From Piscicola geometra (taxonomy: Eukaryota > Annelida > Clitellata > Hirudinida > Piscicolidae): DNA of 64,000 nucleotides. The stretch spans positions 247,001 through 311,000 of the forward strand of contig OX030959.1 in the NCBI GenBank assembly GCA_943735955.1. The letters are read 5' to 3'. The position numbers and the translations under genes are program-made. Positions 38,288 through 60,295 of the stretch are shown here, one piece after another. Each line of letters begins with the position of its first letter. Position 1 is the first letter of the stretch. Below the pieces are notes generated by a model that was not told the origin of the DNA, did no database searches, and worked only from the letters and a program-made list of their open reading frames with translations.

Positions 38288-40233
38288 TCAAGTGAAGTTA
38301 AGTATTAGTTTTATCGAAATTATCATCATCAGCAAAGTCATCAGCAACATCATCATCATCACCAGTAAGAGAAGCAAGAATAAAGAGAAGATGTTCATGA
38401 AGACGCTGAGAAAATTTATGAGACCTTTGACCATCACCTTGCAACCCTGTTTTGTTTGTCCGTGTGTGTGTATGTGTGTGTGTTTGTTTGGGTAGACGGG
38501 TGTGTATTTTTATGTGCTTTTTATGCATGAGTGTGTAAATGAACTAAAATTTTACGGACCTTAACATAAAAGTATTCACTCTCCATGGGTAGTTTGTTGA
38601 CTTCGTCGAGACAGCGGTGTTCATCCACCACCCTCGCTACATGACTCAATCCTTCTTCTGGCTTGCAGCACTCGATGGGAATCCACAACTGTGGGATGTG
38701 TGGGGGTGTTGCGAAGTGGAATGGGAAAGATTACGGAAGTGATGTTTGTGGATATAAGTGAGTTGAAATGATTTTTAGTGTACTCTGGTTGATGTGTTGA
38801 ACCACTCTGTGTACGTGTTGTAGCCGCAACAGCCAAACTGACGAAAGAAAATAGTTTAAAATATATTTTTTATATTTACTATATAAATCTATGTTAAATT
38901 CATATTTACTGTGTAGATTTTATAGTGAAGGTGTAGGTGAAACCATTCTTTCCATCTAGCCACCCACCCATATTTATCCATCAATCCACCCATGCACAAT
39001 CTCTAACCGAAGACTGAAGGTATTTCCAGCTGATGGTTTCACTGGCGTCAATATTCAGTTTCACCACCCTCTTGTCGTTCCAATCAACCAGAATCTTCCA
39101 ATTTTGGTGACGATGATGATGATTATGATGTTGATGACGTAAAGAACGTATGTTTTTCAATCCCCAAATACTCTTTCGTAATGTTTACAGAATCAAGTCA
39201 ACGATTGCGACTTTTTGGTCAATGATCGGTTTAATGATTAAGTTGAAGTTTCGAGTGAAGATTGAGTCTGGAAACCTGGTATGTGAGGATTTGAAAGATG
39301 GCAAAGATGAAGTAGCACACTCCACACAGGATCATGAGGTAGGAGTACTGATCGGATGGATGAACGAATAAATATATAAGCGGATGAATGAATGAATAGA
39401 AGAATGTTTTCATTAAGATTGAGTAAAGTGAAAATACATTGTTCTCTTCATCGAACTTTGCACAAACCCCTTCCAAGTAGGAGTAGCTGTAGAAGTAGGA
39501 CGCCACGCATCCGAATATGCCCACCAGTAATATTGACATTCCCAGGCCTACCTGACATGTACCTATAAAAAAAGTTAAATGAATGGGAAGGTGAATGGCT
39601 GGACGAAAGGGTAGGTAGATAAATTTAGAAGATGAATATCTCAGTAATAATAATACATTAATTTTTATTGCATCACTGGATGGATAAGAGCATGCTTAAA
39701 ACAAATGAATGAAAATTTATTGATAAATACATGAGGGGATGTACCGGTTGTAAGAAAGAGGCGAGAGTCTTTGTGTTGGTGGGAGATGATCTTGCTGATG
39801 AGGATGGTCAAAAAGCCTACCAAGACGAGGATGAAGCCTGTGGACTGGTGCCGTGTGTTACATTGTTACATACTACACGTCAAAAACTAATAATATTCCA
39901 GATTAAGAAAGTTCAAGGTTATTTGAATATATTTTCTAATAAACGGATTTATCAATCTATCTTCGTCAGTTGTTCAGTCTGAGACAGAGGTCACCAACCC
40001 GATAAACGGATAATTGCAATAGTTGATTGGTGATGAATATCAAAACATTAAAAGAGTTAGGAAACATAATACTGTCATGAATAATTCTGCAAGAATATAT
40101 TTAAACTACAACATATAATTTGAATGAGTAATTAGATAAATACGATGAGGAGGATGTGAGAGGAGATCATGAAGACTCGGAGGTTCTTGTGCATCTCCAT
40201 CTTACGCCTCCTCCTCTTGTCACTAGTCGACTT
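38288..40233 (-). CDS. Tetraspanin, 4-cysteine large loop (peripherin/TSPAN-like)
   Basis: Four-pass membrane organiser. Minus-strand exons: 40144-40233 (Met at 40200 taken as start), 39745-39844, 39438-39562, 39276-39347, 39008-39094, 38560-38688, 38288-38446; about 242 residues, the usual tetraspanin length, with all joins in frame. Seen: TM1 (FMISSHILLISTGFILVLVG), TM2 (GMSILLVGIFGCVASYF), TM3 (YLMILCGVCYFIFAIF), a large loop with IECCKPEEG, HRC and a final GC, then TM4 (LINFLSVFMNIFSLFLLLLL). The usual CCG is CCK here. TM4 and the tail run into a GAT microsatellite read as Met/Leu. A weak acceptor (GGAAG) precedes 39094. The acceptor before 40233 suggests an upstream 5' exon. Similarity in spacing to PRPH2/ROM1 is suggestive only. 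It lies head to head with the PLC-beta gene. Confidence 0.8.
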
Positions 40234-41082
40234 CTGCATACATTGATTAATTAATTCATTAATACTTTTAAACACTCTTTTATTAGAAAAGAAATCATCA
40301 CGGGTATATATACGATCGATCCAACGTGCCTTAATGCTATTAAGTAATTTCGAAAAATATTTATTTATTCGCCAGATGGTTTCTACGATTAGCTAAAACT
40401 ATCGTTTTGTATGTTAATGGTTTAGTTTTGGTACCATGGTAGTCAGCATGGCGAGCGAGATTTGTAGATCTGTAAATACTCAGAAAGATTCAGTCTTTCG
40501 TGCGAAGACTTTTAAAAGATGAGAGGCATTTAACGTGAAAGGAACATGTGTTTTTGTGTGTTTTAAAAGTTTTACATTTTGTTTTCAGCTAATTGGATTG
40601 TTTATTTTAGTTTGTTTTGTTATTTGTAACAACGCTAAAAAGTCTATGCTGATATACTTAAATAAATGTTTTTTAGAAAGTGATTTTGGACATTAAAAAC
40701 TAATTGTTAAATTTTGAATTTAGTTTTTTCAATTATCAGATTATAACCATCGATAGAGGGCTCTGTAAGCACACAGGAGAGCATTCATAGAAGTGAACCC
40801 AGAAAATCACGCCTATATATTCCCGAGCTCAATGAAGGTTTCAACTGAGCTCTGCAGGACTCGGTCACAAAACATTTTCATTTTTAATTTGCTCTTTACA
40901 GAAAAGTTCGAACGAAAAGGTTTGTAATTCTTGTCTTACAGAGATGACCAGTAAATAGAGTTAAAAAATATTTTTCGAAACAAAATAGGTCTACAATATT
41001 TGTAAAAATGATAAATCAGACTCGATTTTCAATTATTAATGTAATCGAATAAACTGCATTCAAAAACTAGCTCTGCTGTGCA
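40234..41082. other. Divergent interval between tetraspanin and PLC-beta
   Basis: About 850 bp separates the two oppositely oriented coding starts, so promoter and 5' UTR sequences of one or both genes probably lie here. I see no open frame with similarity and no promoter motif that I would defend. Confidence 0.4.
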
Positions 41083-51513
<10,431 letters not shown>

Positions 51514-52081
51514 AAAGAATCCAGAGAATTCATGGCCCGGGTTCAATAAAAAAAAACATTACTGAAAATGATTATGAATTTCATGGTTAAAAGCGTGAAA
51601 CTGACAATGTTCTAGAGGCCATTTATATTCGAGTGACTGGTCTAGTCAGTGTTGTGAAGAACATATTTCCAAGGTAGATGTCGACGTGGAAATCGAGTAT
51701 TCAAGAAGCGGGTGAGATCTCCAAATCGAAAATTTTGATTTAAGTAATTTTAAAAGAAAACTCAATGAATAATGCCTCGATTAATAAATATGATTCTATT
51801 TATTTATACTGAAAACATATTCAACAATTGTCCGAACTATTTAATTTTGAAATTATGAATTTTAGAAAAGATAATATTTTTTTATTTCAAACTAATTGCC
51901 AAGAAAAGTCTTATTACTTTGGAGTCATGTATGCAGTGGATTTAAAATACTTGTGGATGTGAAAAAACAGTTTGGTCTGATGTGTATGAAGTAGCCGTTT
52001 AGTACGTATTTGTAATTTGTGTTATGAGTGGAACTGTTGGTGATGGTGTTGTCTTGGTGATGGTATTGTTGTTGGCGTGGA
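51514..52081. promoter_or_regulatory. Convergent 3' ends of PLC-beta and DNAJC1; polyadenylation signal at 51545
   Basis: AATAAA at 51545-51550, 32 bases after the PLC-beta stop, is a likely plus-strand polyadenylation signal. On the minus strand an AATAAA (TTTATT at about 51881) lies some 200 bases beyond the DNAJC1 stop. No other gene seen. Confidence 0.55.
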
Positions 52082-55000
52082 TCAGTTGGTAGTGTTGATG
52101 TTGTTGTTGTTGTTGTTTGTTGTGTTGGTGATATTTTTGTTGTTGGTGTTGGCGGTCTCGAGCTTCTTCTTCTTCTTCTTCACCAGGGTGCTCAGGTATT
52201 TCACGCGCTGCAAACAATCACTCTGTAGGTTGAAGTTTTATTGATGATGATGATGATGATGATGATGATAATACACTCTTTGAGGATTCAACACGGCAAC
52301 CTTGCTCTTGCCGGCAACCAGTTCTGCAATGCGGTCCCAGCGGTCTGGAAGACTTTTATCCACCTGGCGATTGGAATAATCAAGTTAATTAATAAATTAA
52401 TTAATCTAATTATATTTATAATATATATATAATATAATTAATCTAATTTAATCACCTAATAATTTAAATTGAAAAATAATATTAACAAATAAATAAATGA
52501 AAGACCTTTAGCATTGCGGCCTCGAGGCACTTCTGTTCCTGCTGACTCCATTGGCATGACGACGTCGACGACGATGATGACGATGCCGTGGTAGAACTAA
52601 CTACCTCATCATCATCACCACTTCCTTCCTTTTTCACAACACTTCTTTTCTTTTTCTCCTCCTCCTCCTCCTTCTCTTCCTCCTCCTCCAATTCTCTCTC
52701 CGCAGGATCAAGGGTCGAGGTCTGGACGTGGATGAGACTGACTTGGGAGGCGCCCTTCCTCACCACAACCCTGGAATTCATCTCAGACATCACCTGCATT
52801 CCGTGGTGGTGGTGATGATGGTGGTGGTGGTGATGATGATGATGGTGATGATGGTGTTGATGATGGGTGTTGATGATGATGATGTTGTTGTTGAAAAAGA
52901 GGAATGATGGTGTGAATATGTTGTTGCTGAAGTTTGGTTGTTGTGATGATAATGTGGAGGGTGTTGTTGTTGAGATGCAGATTAGAGGTCGGACCGGGTA
53001 CCCGATCTGACCGGGTACCCGCGGGTACCCGCGGGACTCCCGCGGGAACGGGAATGAAAATTGATTTCGGGACGGGAAAAGTCGGGAACCGGGAATAGGT
53101 TTTCGGGACGGGAACGGGAACGGGAATCAACTTTCAAATAGGGAACGGGAAAAGACGGGAACGGGAATCAACTTTTAAATCGCGAACGGGAAAAACGGGA
53201 ATGACAGTTATTGGGATTGGATTTTTTAACAATGCTTTTTCAGCAAACTTCTAAGTATGGAAATCTTTATTTCATCGATACTCCGTACTTAAAATAAGTA
53301 TTAAATGGCAATAGAAATGTGTAACGAAGCCACCATTGCCAATGTCGAAATCTCCAACACTACATTTGAAGTTGTTATGGTGAGTCCAAAGATTAGGGAG
53401 ATTAGAACAAATGGGTGATGATGAAAACTTTTCAGATGAAATCAAAATGGTCAGTTATATTATTTTAATTTTATAAATTAATACTTTGAATTTGAATGAT
53501 TAATTTCCAAATGATTGTTCAGTTGATCATTTCGACAAAAGAAAAGATGCCATTGATCTCATTCATATGACAGCATGTCTGTTGCATCCACAGTATGAAA
53601 GAATAATAGGAAAAAAGTTTGGGATAGAAAAGAAATAAATACCAAGACTTTCATTAGAGAAAATTTAAATCTATTTTGTACAGCCAGACCAAGCTGCAGT
53701 GCCGTTGAGAAAAAAAACAAATGATGGTTATTTAGACCTATTATGTTTGTTTTTATAACGAAAAAATTATAATAAAATTATTATACTAACAAATTATACG
53801 AATGATTTTATATTTGCATTTGTGGAGAATAAGAATGTTGTCAAAAAACATATTTCTAACATTATTGAGGAATTAATAATAATGAACGAAGAAAAAAATT
53901 CAGAAGGGGATGAATTGTACAAATATTCACAATTACGTCCCAAAAAAATCGAAGATTATAAAGATGTTTTATTTTATTGGAGTAAAATGAGCAATTTTAA
54001 AATACAACAAGAAGAAGCCAAAATTTTGTTTAGTATATCTGCAAGTTATATTCCCTGTGAACGGAATTTTTCAATATGTGGTCGTTTAACTTCAGACCCA
54101 AAATCCTCTCATTTGAAAGCTGAAACTCTTAACGGTTTAACCCGTGTGAAAAGCAATGAAGACTTGATTGAATTACTCAAAAACAATGACTAACTTCAAT
54201 ACTTTCATTTCAATAAACATTTGAAATTTAAATCGTGTTTTTTTTAAATTTTATTAAAAGAAATATTCTCTGACTTTCAAATAATAAATTGTAAGAAATG
54301 TTAGAACTAGCAAGTTTGGGACCAGTGAAAACGGCAGCGAAAATGAATAAAAAAACAAAAAAGTTTCGGGAACGGGTCGGGACCGTGAATCGAGTTGCGG
54401 GAACGGGACGGGACGGGAATCAAAATTCTGATGTCCCATCGGGAACGGGACGGGACGGGAAAACAAATTTCGGGAACGGGACGGGACGGGAATCAAAAGT
54501 CTGATGTCCCATCGGGAACGGGGCGGGACGGGAAAACAAATTTCGGGAACGGGACGGGACCGGGAATGAAAAATCGTCCATGTCCGACCTCTAATGCAGA
54601 TGTTGTTTTTGTGGCAATGATAGTGATCACCTGAGTGCACTTGAACTTCTTCACCATGTCCATCACCTGAGATAAAGTTCAAAAGCTCATCTTAAAAGAT
54701 GTGATATGAAAATAAACTCATCCATCTATCCATCCCTCCACCCATCCATCCATGCACCCATCCACCCATGCACCCATCCACCCATGCACCCACCTCCTTT
54801 GACGACCTTCCAACCATGGCAGCGATCTTCTCCCACCTCTCGGCAGTCCCACCTGGGAACTTTATTATCGCCTTCACCAGCAACTGCAGTTCTTCATCGC
54901 TCCATGCCTGGCCACTCTGTCGTCGATGCATGGATGGTGCATGGATGATGCATGGATGATGCATGGATGGTGCATGGATGGTGCATGGATGGTGCATGGA

Positions 55001-58000
55001 TGATGCATGGATGATGCATGGATGATGAACTGGGTTATCGTGCTGAGTGGCTGGATGCATGGATGACGGTGAGTGATTGCATGAATGTTGGATAGACGGA
55101 TGGTGGATGGATTGTGCATGGATGGTTGCATGAATGGTGGATGGATTATGGATGGATGGTTGCATGAATGGTGGATGGATTATGGATGGATGGTTGCATG
55201 AATAGTGGATGGATTATGGATGGATGGTTGCATGAATGGTGGATGGATTATGGATGGATGGTTGCATGAATGGTGGATGGATTATGGATGGATGGTTGCA
55301 TGCATGGTGGATGGATGGTTGCATGAATGGTGGATGGATTATGGATGGATGGTTGCATGAATGGTGGATGGATTATGGATGGATGGTTGCATGAATGGTG
55401 GATGGATTATGGATGGATGGTTGCATGAATGGTGGATGGATTATGGATGGATGGTTGCATGAATGGTGGATGGATGGTTGCATGAATGGTGGATGGATTA
55501 TGGATGGATGGTTGCATGAATGGTGGATGGATTGTGGATGGATGGTTGCATGAATGGTGGATAGATTGTGGATGGATGGTTGCATGAATGGTGGATGGAT
55601 TATGAATGGATGGTTGCATGAATGGTGGATGGATTGTGGATGGATGGTTGCATGAATGGTGGATGGATTGTGGATGGATGGTTGCATAAATGGTGGATGG
55701 ATTATGGATGGATGGTTGCATGAATGGTGGATGGATTATGGATGGATGGTTGCATGAATGGTGGATGGATTATGGATGGATGGTTGCATGAATGGTGGAT
55801 GGATTGTGGATGGATGGTTGCATGAATGGTGGATGGATTATGGATGGATGGTTGCATGAATGGTGGATGGATTGTGGATGGATGGTTGCATGAATGGTGG
55901 ATGGATTGTGGATGGATGGTTGCATGAATGGTGGCTGGATTGATGGTGAGTGGTCGAAGTGATGGCTCGATGAATTGAATGGGCAAGAAGTGCCACTCAC
56001 TTTTTCATTCTTCATTTTTGAGCTCTCAGTTTGTTTGTCGACGTCTGTTGTTTCTGCAGACTGTCTGAGATGATGACGATGATGACGATAATGATGATGA
56101 TGACGATGATGATGATAATGACGACGATGATGATGATAATGACGATGGTGATGATGATGGTGACGATGACGATGGTAATACTTAGTGTAGTTGATGGCTT
56201 GTGACTGTTCTGCCATCTGGTAGGTGCATGCTACAGTCGGCCTCGCTGGCCTCTGTCTGTGTCTGTCTGAGAGAGAAAAAAATGGAAAAAGAGAGAGAGG
56301 AGGGAAGGAGAAGAAAGGAAGTATAAATAAAAAGGAAAAAAAGAAGAGGAAAATGAGTGAGAGAGGGAAGACGGAAGAAAAGAGAAGGAAAAAGAAGTCA
56401 CAGGGAGAGAGATGAAGTAGGTGGATGGTGAGATGATTTATGAATAGAATAAAAACTTAAAAAGCATACCTTCTTCATCAACCTCCTCGTCTTCCTCCTT
56501 CTTCCTTTCCCTGCTCAGTGAGATGGAGGTGATGAGTGAGGGGATGTGGTGGGTGAAGAGACTTAAGGTGAACTGGAGTGCCATCACTGGGAGAAGGTCC
56601 ATGTAGGTGGGCTGGTGGTGGTGGTGGTGATAAAGGTGGTGGTGATGGAGGTGATAAAAGTGGTGGTGGTGGAAGTGGTGGTGATGGAAGTGGTGGTGGT
56701 GGAAGTGGTGGTGACGGAGGTGATGAAGGTGGTGGTGGTGGAAGTGGTGGTGATGGAGGTGATGAAGGTGGTGGTGGTGGAAGTGGTGGTGATGGAGGTG
56801 ATAAAGGTGGTGGTGGAAGTGGTGGTGATGGAGGTGATAAAGGTGGTGATGGAAGTGGTGGTGGTGATAAAAGTGGTGGTGGTGATGAAGGTGATAAAGG
56901 TGGTGGTGGTGGTATAGGAGAAAAAAAGAGAGATGCAACCTTGACGACCAGGTGAGCCAACTCATCAGGCAGCACCACCACATCCTCCTCCTCCTCATCC
57001 CCCTGCTGTTGTTTGTTCAAATCAATCATCAATTGCTTTATGCCAAGAGAAAGCTTCATCTCTTCATTTTCACCTTTATTTTTTTTCCTTTTTTGTCTTT
57101 CTTTTTCTTCGGCCTGAAAACCTCTTCCTGTTCAAAAATAATAACTATCACTTTGCATTTACTCTTTAAAAAAAGAATATTAATGATAAATATCAACTGT
57201 GATGATAATGATGATATTATTTTTAAACTGACCAGTTCAAACTTCCTCTCGTAGTATGCTGACCACTTGATGATGTAGTGACCTGGTTTGAAGGATCATC
57301 ATCATCATGATAATCATGATAATCCTCATAATCATACTCATGATAATCATCATCATGATAATCATCATAATCATCATCATGTTGCTAGTACAATTACCCC
57401 CATGCAGCAGTCATTCACACTTACCAAAAGTAAGTACAACAAAAAGAAAGAGAGCCAAGTCCATCAGACCCATTTTCTTGACCTTGATGGTGGTGGTAAT
57501 GATGATGATGATGATGATTATTATTATTATTATTATTATTATAGTATAAAAATGAAAATAGTGATAATAATGATGATGATCTTCCTAGTAATGTACTTTT
57601 CGGTAGTAGTAAAGAGGCTGTCTCCAGTCTGGAAGGCCATTGGCCAGCACCTCGTTGTACCTGAAGAGTTGTTTGATGGTGGGTGAGATAATTAAGAGAT
57701 AATGAGGATTATGGATGAAAGCCATTTGATGTACTGAGGCTATTTACATACTTTTTTCGTAGATTTTCATCTTTCAACACTTCATACACAGAGACCAGCT
57801 GAAAGTTAAAAATCAATATAAAAATGTGAATGTAGCTAAGCTACATTGTAGCTTCAGATATGAAAGTAGCAAGTCGAACTTTTCTGAACTGGTCTTCGGC
57901 GTCAGGGTCCTTGTTCTTGTCAGGGTGCAGCTGCAGGGACAGACGTCTGTACGCCTTACGAACCTCCGCCGAACTTGCATCCTTCATTTGAAATGTAACT

Positions 58001-58247
58001 ATGAATATAAGATAAAAATAAATGTATTTTTTTAGCCATTATATTAATATTAGTGTACATGTGTTTGAAAGCCAATAAACACCTGGTTAATCTCTAGCAG
58101 CTCGTAAAAATTTCTATTCACATCTTCCACTACGTCAAATAAAGAAAAATCTTCTGCATCCCATGCAACCAAAACTGGAAAATATAAGGGGAAAAATAAA
58201 TAGATCAGTTTTGCATATTTCATTTGGAAAATTTGACAAGGCAACAT
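52082..58247 (-). CDS. dnajc1: DNAJC1 / ERdj1 (MTJ1): ER J-domain protein with two SANT domains, complete, 15 exons
   Basis: Membrane co-chaperone that recruits BiP through its lumenal J domain; SANT domains lie on the cytosolic side. Minus exons: 58083-58247, 57880-57981, 57752-57798, 57597-57660, 57425-57482, 57233-57282, 56940-57113, 56470-56611, 56182-56230, 56001-56064, 54794-54916, 54631-54666, 52506-52793, 52301-52363, 52082-52222; 1,566 nt, 521 residues, close to the family length. Seen: hydrophobic N-terminus (start 58247, or Met at 58223); FSLFDVVEDVNRNFYELLE; J domain with HPD at 74-76 in RRLSLQLHPDKNKD; WRQPLYYYRK then a membrane segment MDLALFLFVVLTF; SANT1 (AWSDEELQLL, KFPGGTAERWEKIAAMVGRS); acidic linker; SANT2 (WSQQEQKCLEAAM, DRWDRIAELV, RVKYLSTLVKKK). 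The C-terminus ends in a microsatellite-coded Asn-rich tail. Exons 56182-56230 and 56001-56064 are the least conserved. Confidence 0.92.
52801..52880. repeat. GGT/GAT-rich microsatellite, DNAJC1 intron
   Basis: Imperfect TGG/TGA trinucleotide tract starting a few bases outside the exon ending at 52793. On the minus strand it lies just upstream of that exon's acceptor. Confidence 0.85.
52983..54593 (+). mobile_element. hAT element, decayed, with 8-bp target duplication (DNAJC1 intron)
   Basis: 1,611 bp. Perfect 12-bp terminal inverted repeats TAGAGGTCGGAC are flanked by an exact 8-bp duplication ATGCAGAT (52975-52982 and 54594-54601). Subterminal G-rich arrays built on GGGAACGGGACGGGA lie at both ends with the same strand polarity (about 53000-53190 and 54365-54575). 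The interior carries a partial hAT transposase on the plus strand, antisense to the host gene. Confidence 0.95.
53822..54193 (+). pseudogene. hAT transposase C-terminal (dimerisation domain) remnant
   Basis: 123-codon frame ending in a hAT C-terminal dimerisation signature: ISASYIPCERNFSICGRL, then LKAETLNGLTRVKSN. Upstream (53280-53640) only broken fragments remain, so the catalytic part is degraded and no intact transposase is encoded. Confidence 0.85.
54719..54793. repeat. CCATCCA-type tandem tract, DNAJC1 intron
   Basis: Imperfect CCATCCA/CCACCCATG repeats between the short exon 54631-54666 and SANT1. They are the complement of the larger GGATGGA-type arrays just beyond SANT1. Confidence 0.8.
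54926..55937. repeat. ~1-kb minisatellite, DNAJC1 intron 10
   Basis: About 54926-55030 consists of GCATGGATGATGCATGGATG-type units. About 55120-55937 is a 34-bp unit (with GGATGGATGGTTGCATGAAT as its core) repeated roughly two dozen times with single-base variants and some shortened units. The IHPPFMQPSIHNP-type frames across it are artefacts. Confidence 0.95.
56066..56178. repeat. (GAT/GAC)n tract filling DNAJC1 intron 9
   Basis: Imperfect GATGATGACGAT repeats occupying nearly all of the 117-bp intron 56065-56181. Confidence 0.9.
56612..56925. repeat. GGT/GAT/GGA-rich minisatellite filling DNAJC1 intron 7
   Basis: About 310 bp of 15- to 30-bp units such as GGTGGTGGTGATGGAGGTGA, occupying almost all of the 328-bp intron 56612-56939. 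Gly-, Pro- and His-rich frames over it are artefacts. Confidence 0.92.
57294..57380. repeat. ATC/ATGATA-type microsatellite, DNAJC1 intron 5
   Basis: Imperfect ATCATCATGATA repeats in the intron after the exon 57425-57482; a further TAT/GAT tract lies near 57500-57545 in the intron upstream of that exon. Confidence 0.8.
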
Positions 58248-58745
58248 GACAATTTGTTTAAAAGTAAATTAGATAAAGTTAATAAAGTAAACTTATGCAT
58301 AGTAACCATTTTTAAAATTATATGAACTAAAAGTTTGATAAATATTTCAGGCGCTTTTATATGTCTTAACAGCGACATTCAAAAATAAAAAGGTTATTTT
58401 GGCATAATCATAATCATTATGACATAATGCATTCATGCTTGCAAAATCACGAAAGATCTCAAATTATCTTTTAACTTTTTCATTAAAATTTTAAATTTAT
58501 TCCTTTTCTATTTTATTGAACTCATAAATTTAATTTTAAATCAGAAATAGAAGCCTATTTGTGACTAATTTAGTTAATTTAATTTAACCTCTTCTCAATA
58601 AGTTTTTTCCACATTTAGTAAATGCCGACTCAATTTCTCAAAAGTAAAAACTTTGTCATTATATATTTTTATAATAAATTTATTATATAAAATTTACCGA
58701 GGAAAATTACCTATCATATTCTTAACAACCATAATGATATCATAA
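58248..58745. other. Between DNAJC1 5' end and tRNA-Leu, no gene seen
   Basis: AT-rich, no open frame of note; presumably contains the DNAJC1 promoter or 5' UTR. Confidence 0.4.
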
Positions 58746-58825
58746 GGTAGTGTGGCCGAGTGGTCTAAGGCGCTGGTTTTAGGCACCAGTCAGTAATGGC
58801 GTGGGTTCGAATCCCACCACTGCCA
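58746..58825 (+). tRNA. tRNA-Leu (anticodon UAG)
   Basis: The acceptor stem GGTAGTG pairs with CACTGCC (one G-U), with discriminator A. The D arm is TGGCCGAGTGGTCTAAGGC (good A box). The anticodon stem CTGGT/ACCAG encloses TTTAGGC, giving anticodon TAG. A long variable arm of the class II type follows, then a T arm with a perfect B box GGTTCGAATCC. A short T run (TTTTT) a few bases downstream fits pol III termination. There is no intron. It sits just beyond the 3' end of the CABIT/SAM gene on the other strand. Confidence 0.95.
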
Positions 58826-58929
58826 ATTTTTGTAGTTTTTCAAAAGAAATAATGAACAAACTCATAATAGGTCATTTTAAATCTCACAAAATAACTAAAA
58901 TGTTATTATTAACAAAAATAAATCAATTT

Positions 58930-60295
58930 TCATTTTACATCACAAGTTCTCTTTTTGAAATGTCTCAACACGGGATGCTTCAAATCCAGCATAGCTAGAT
59001 CTTCCATCGACAACCTCGCAAACTTTTTTCCATCAATTTCCAGTCTGCAGCATCTCTCCATCACTTCAACATCCAGCCTCAGACAACTCAACAATGCCAT
59101 GAACTCTTCACCCTTGAAGGCGTAGAGGTTGCCATGCAGGGGAATCTCCTTGAGCACCTTTGCATTCACAGCCATTGAAGTCGATTTTTTCTCAGTATTT
59201 TCTTTTAAAGAATTCGATATCCTATAAAAATATTATTTATTTTTAATTATCTTTGAATTAAAAGTGAAAATAAAAATAATAAAATTTGAAAAGGAATAAG
59301 TTATCGGCGTAGAGTATTATACACCAACACACACGAACTTACAAACAAACAAGAACTCACCAGTAATTCAAGCTTTCGACTTTTCCATGTGGCAGTCTCA
59401 TAGAGGCAAACACGTCAGGAGAAATAAGTTCCACGCAGCGATCCAGCGTGGAAAAGACTGGCTTGTCTTTCTTTCCAGCGTCTCGGCCAAAAGGTCCTTC
59501 ATTCTTTCCTAATTCAGTGAGCATTTCCAAGTATACGCGAGTCCGAAGAGGGATTTGGAAGATGGGGTTGGTTGCTGAGTTGTCAGATGCGAGAATGGAT
59601 TGTTCTGTTACGAGAGCTGTGAAGAGAAGTCTCGAAGCTGGAAGGTCCATGTTTGAGAGAGACATAGTGTGTTCCAGTGAAGTGTTTCCAGAACAATCTT
59701 CACTCCTTTCCGCTACTTCAACCTCCAGTTCGCAATCGTTCAACAGTGCGCTGAGCTCTTTAACGTTTTGAGGTGGCGTCCTGTAGCCATTCATTGTCTT
59801 AACTGATTCTTTGAAGACTCCTTGGAACCTTCTTCTCACTGTTAAAACCTCACCATCCTCCTTTCTCACCATCTTCACAACTTCATTCTTCTCTTCTATC
59901 ACCTTCACCACATCTCCAACCGCCATACAACAATCCTCTTGTGCATCGACTCTCACCACTTCAACCCACCCTCCCACACCACCTTCAATCAGACCACAGA
60001 CTCCAACGAAGAACTTGCTTGTCACTCTGAACAGTCCTTGGTACGTCAATGGAATTCCGTAATGCTGGACTATCTCACCATTGTTCACTCCTTCACCATC
60101 ACCCACTTTTTCAAACACCCCTAACGCCAACACCTTCGCTTGTCTGACCCAACCATGCAAAACAACCTCTGAGCCCACCTTGATACCCTGTCTCTGAAGC
60201 ACTGTTGACGCCTCTTCCACGTGACATACTCTTGCCTTCAAGGGGAACTGCTGCTTGTGCTGCCTCGAAAAGATCTTCAAAACTGATGCACTCAT
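58930..60295 (-). CDS. CABIT- and SAM-domain protein (short GAREM/FAM59-like)
   Basis: Two minus exons, 59361-60295 and 58930-59221, join in frame (donor TG|GTGAGT, acceptor TATAG|G) to give 408 residues. The N-terminal ~270 residues read as a CABIT-like all-beta region: FPLKARVCHVEEAS, GSEVVLHGWVRQAKVLALGV and YQGLFRVTSKFFVGVCGL. The last ~65 residues look like a SAM domain: LYAFKGEEFMALLSCLRLDV and LSMEDLAMLDLKHPVLRHFK. CABIT followed by SAM is the GAREM layout; GAREM proteins link receptor tyrosine kinases to Grb2/MAPK signalling. This one lacks the long proline- and tyrosine-rich middle, so adaptor function is inference. The start Met is the first of the open frame. The domain call rests on pattern recognition only. 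Confidence 0.6.

Noticed and set aside
38052..38495. Plus-strand frame with hydrophobic VRPDILLAAIIMTFCGAVFEGF-like segment
   Set aside because: It overlaps the tetraspanin TM4 exon on the opposite strand, which is supported by six in-frame upstream exons; no plus-strand family match.
54298..54682. Frames rich in GTGRDGKTNFGNGTG and RSRPVP
   Set aside because: They translate the G-rich subterminal array of the hAT element.
54692..56216. Multiple 80-150 codon frames rich in IHPPFMQPSIHNP and HHHH
   Set aside because: Translations of minisatellite and microsatellite DNA. Only the embedded SANT1 segment (54794-54916) and the short exons at 56001-56064 and 56182-56230 are real coding sequence.
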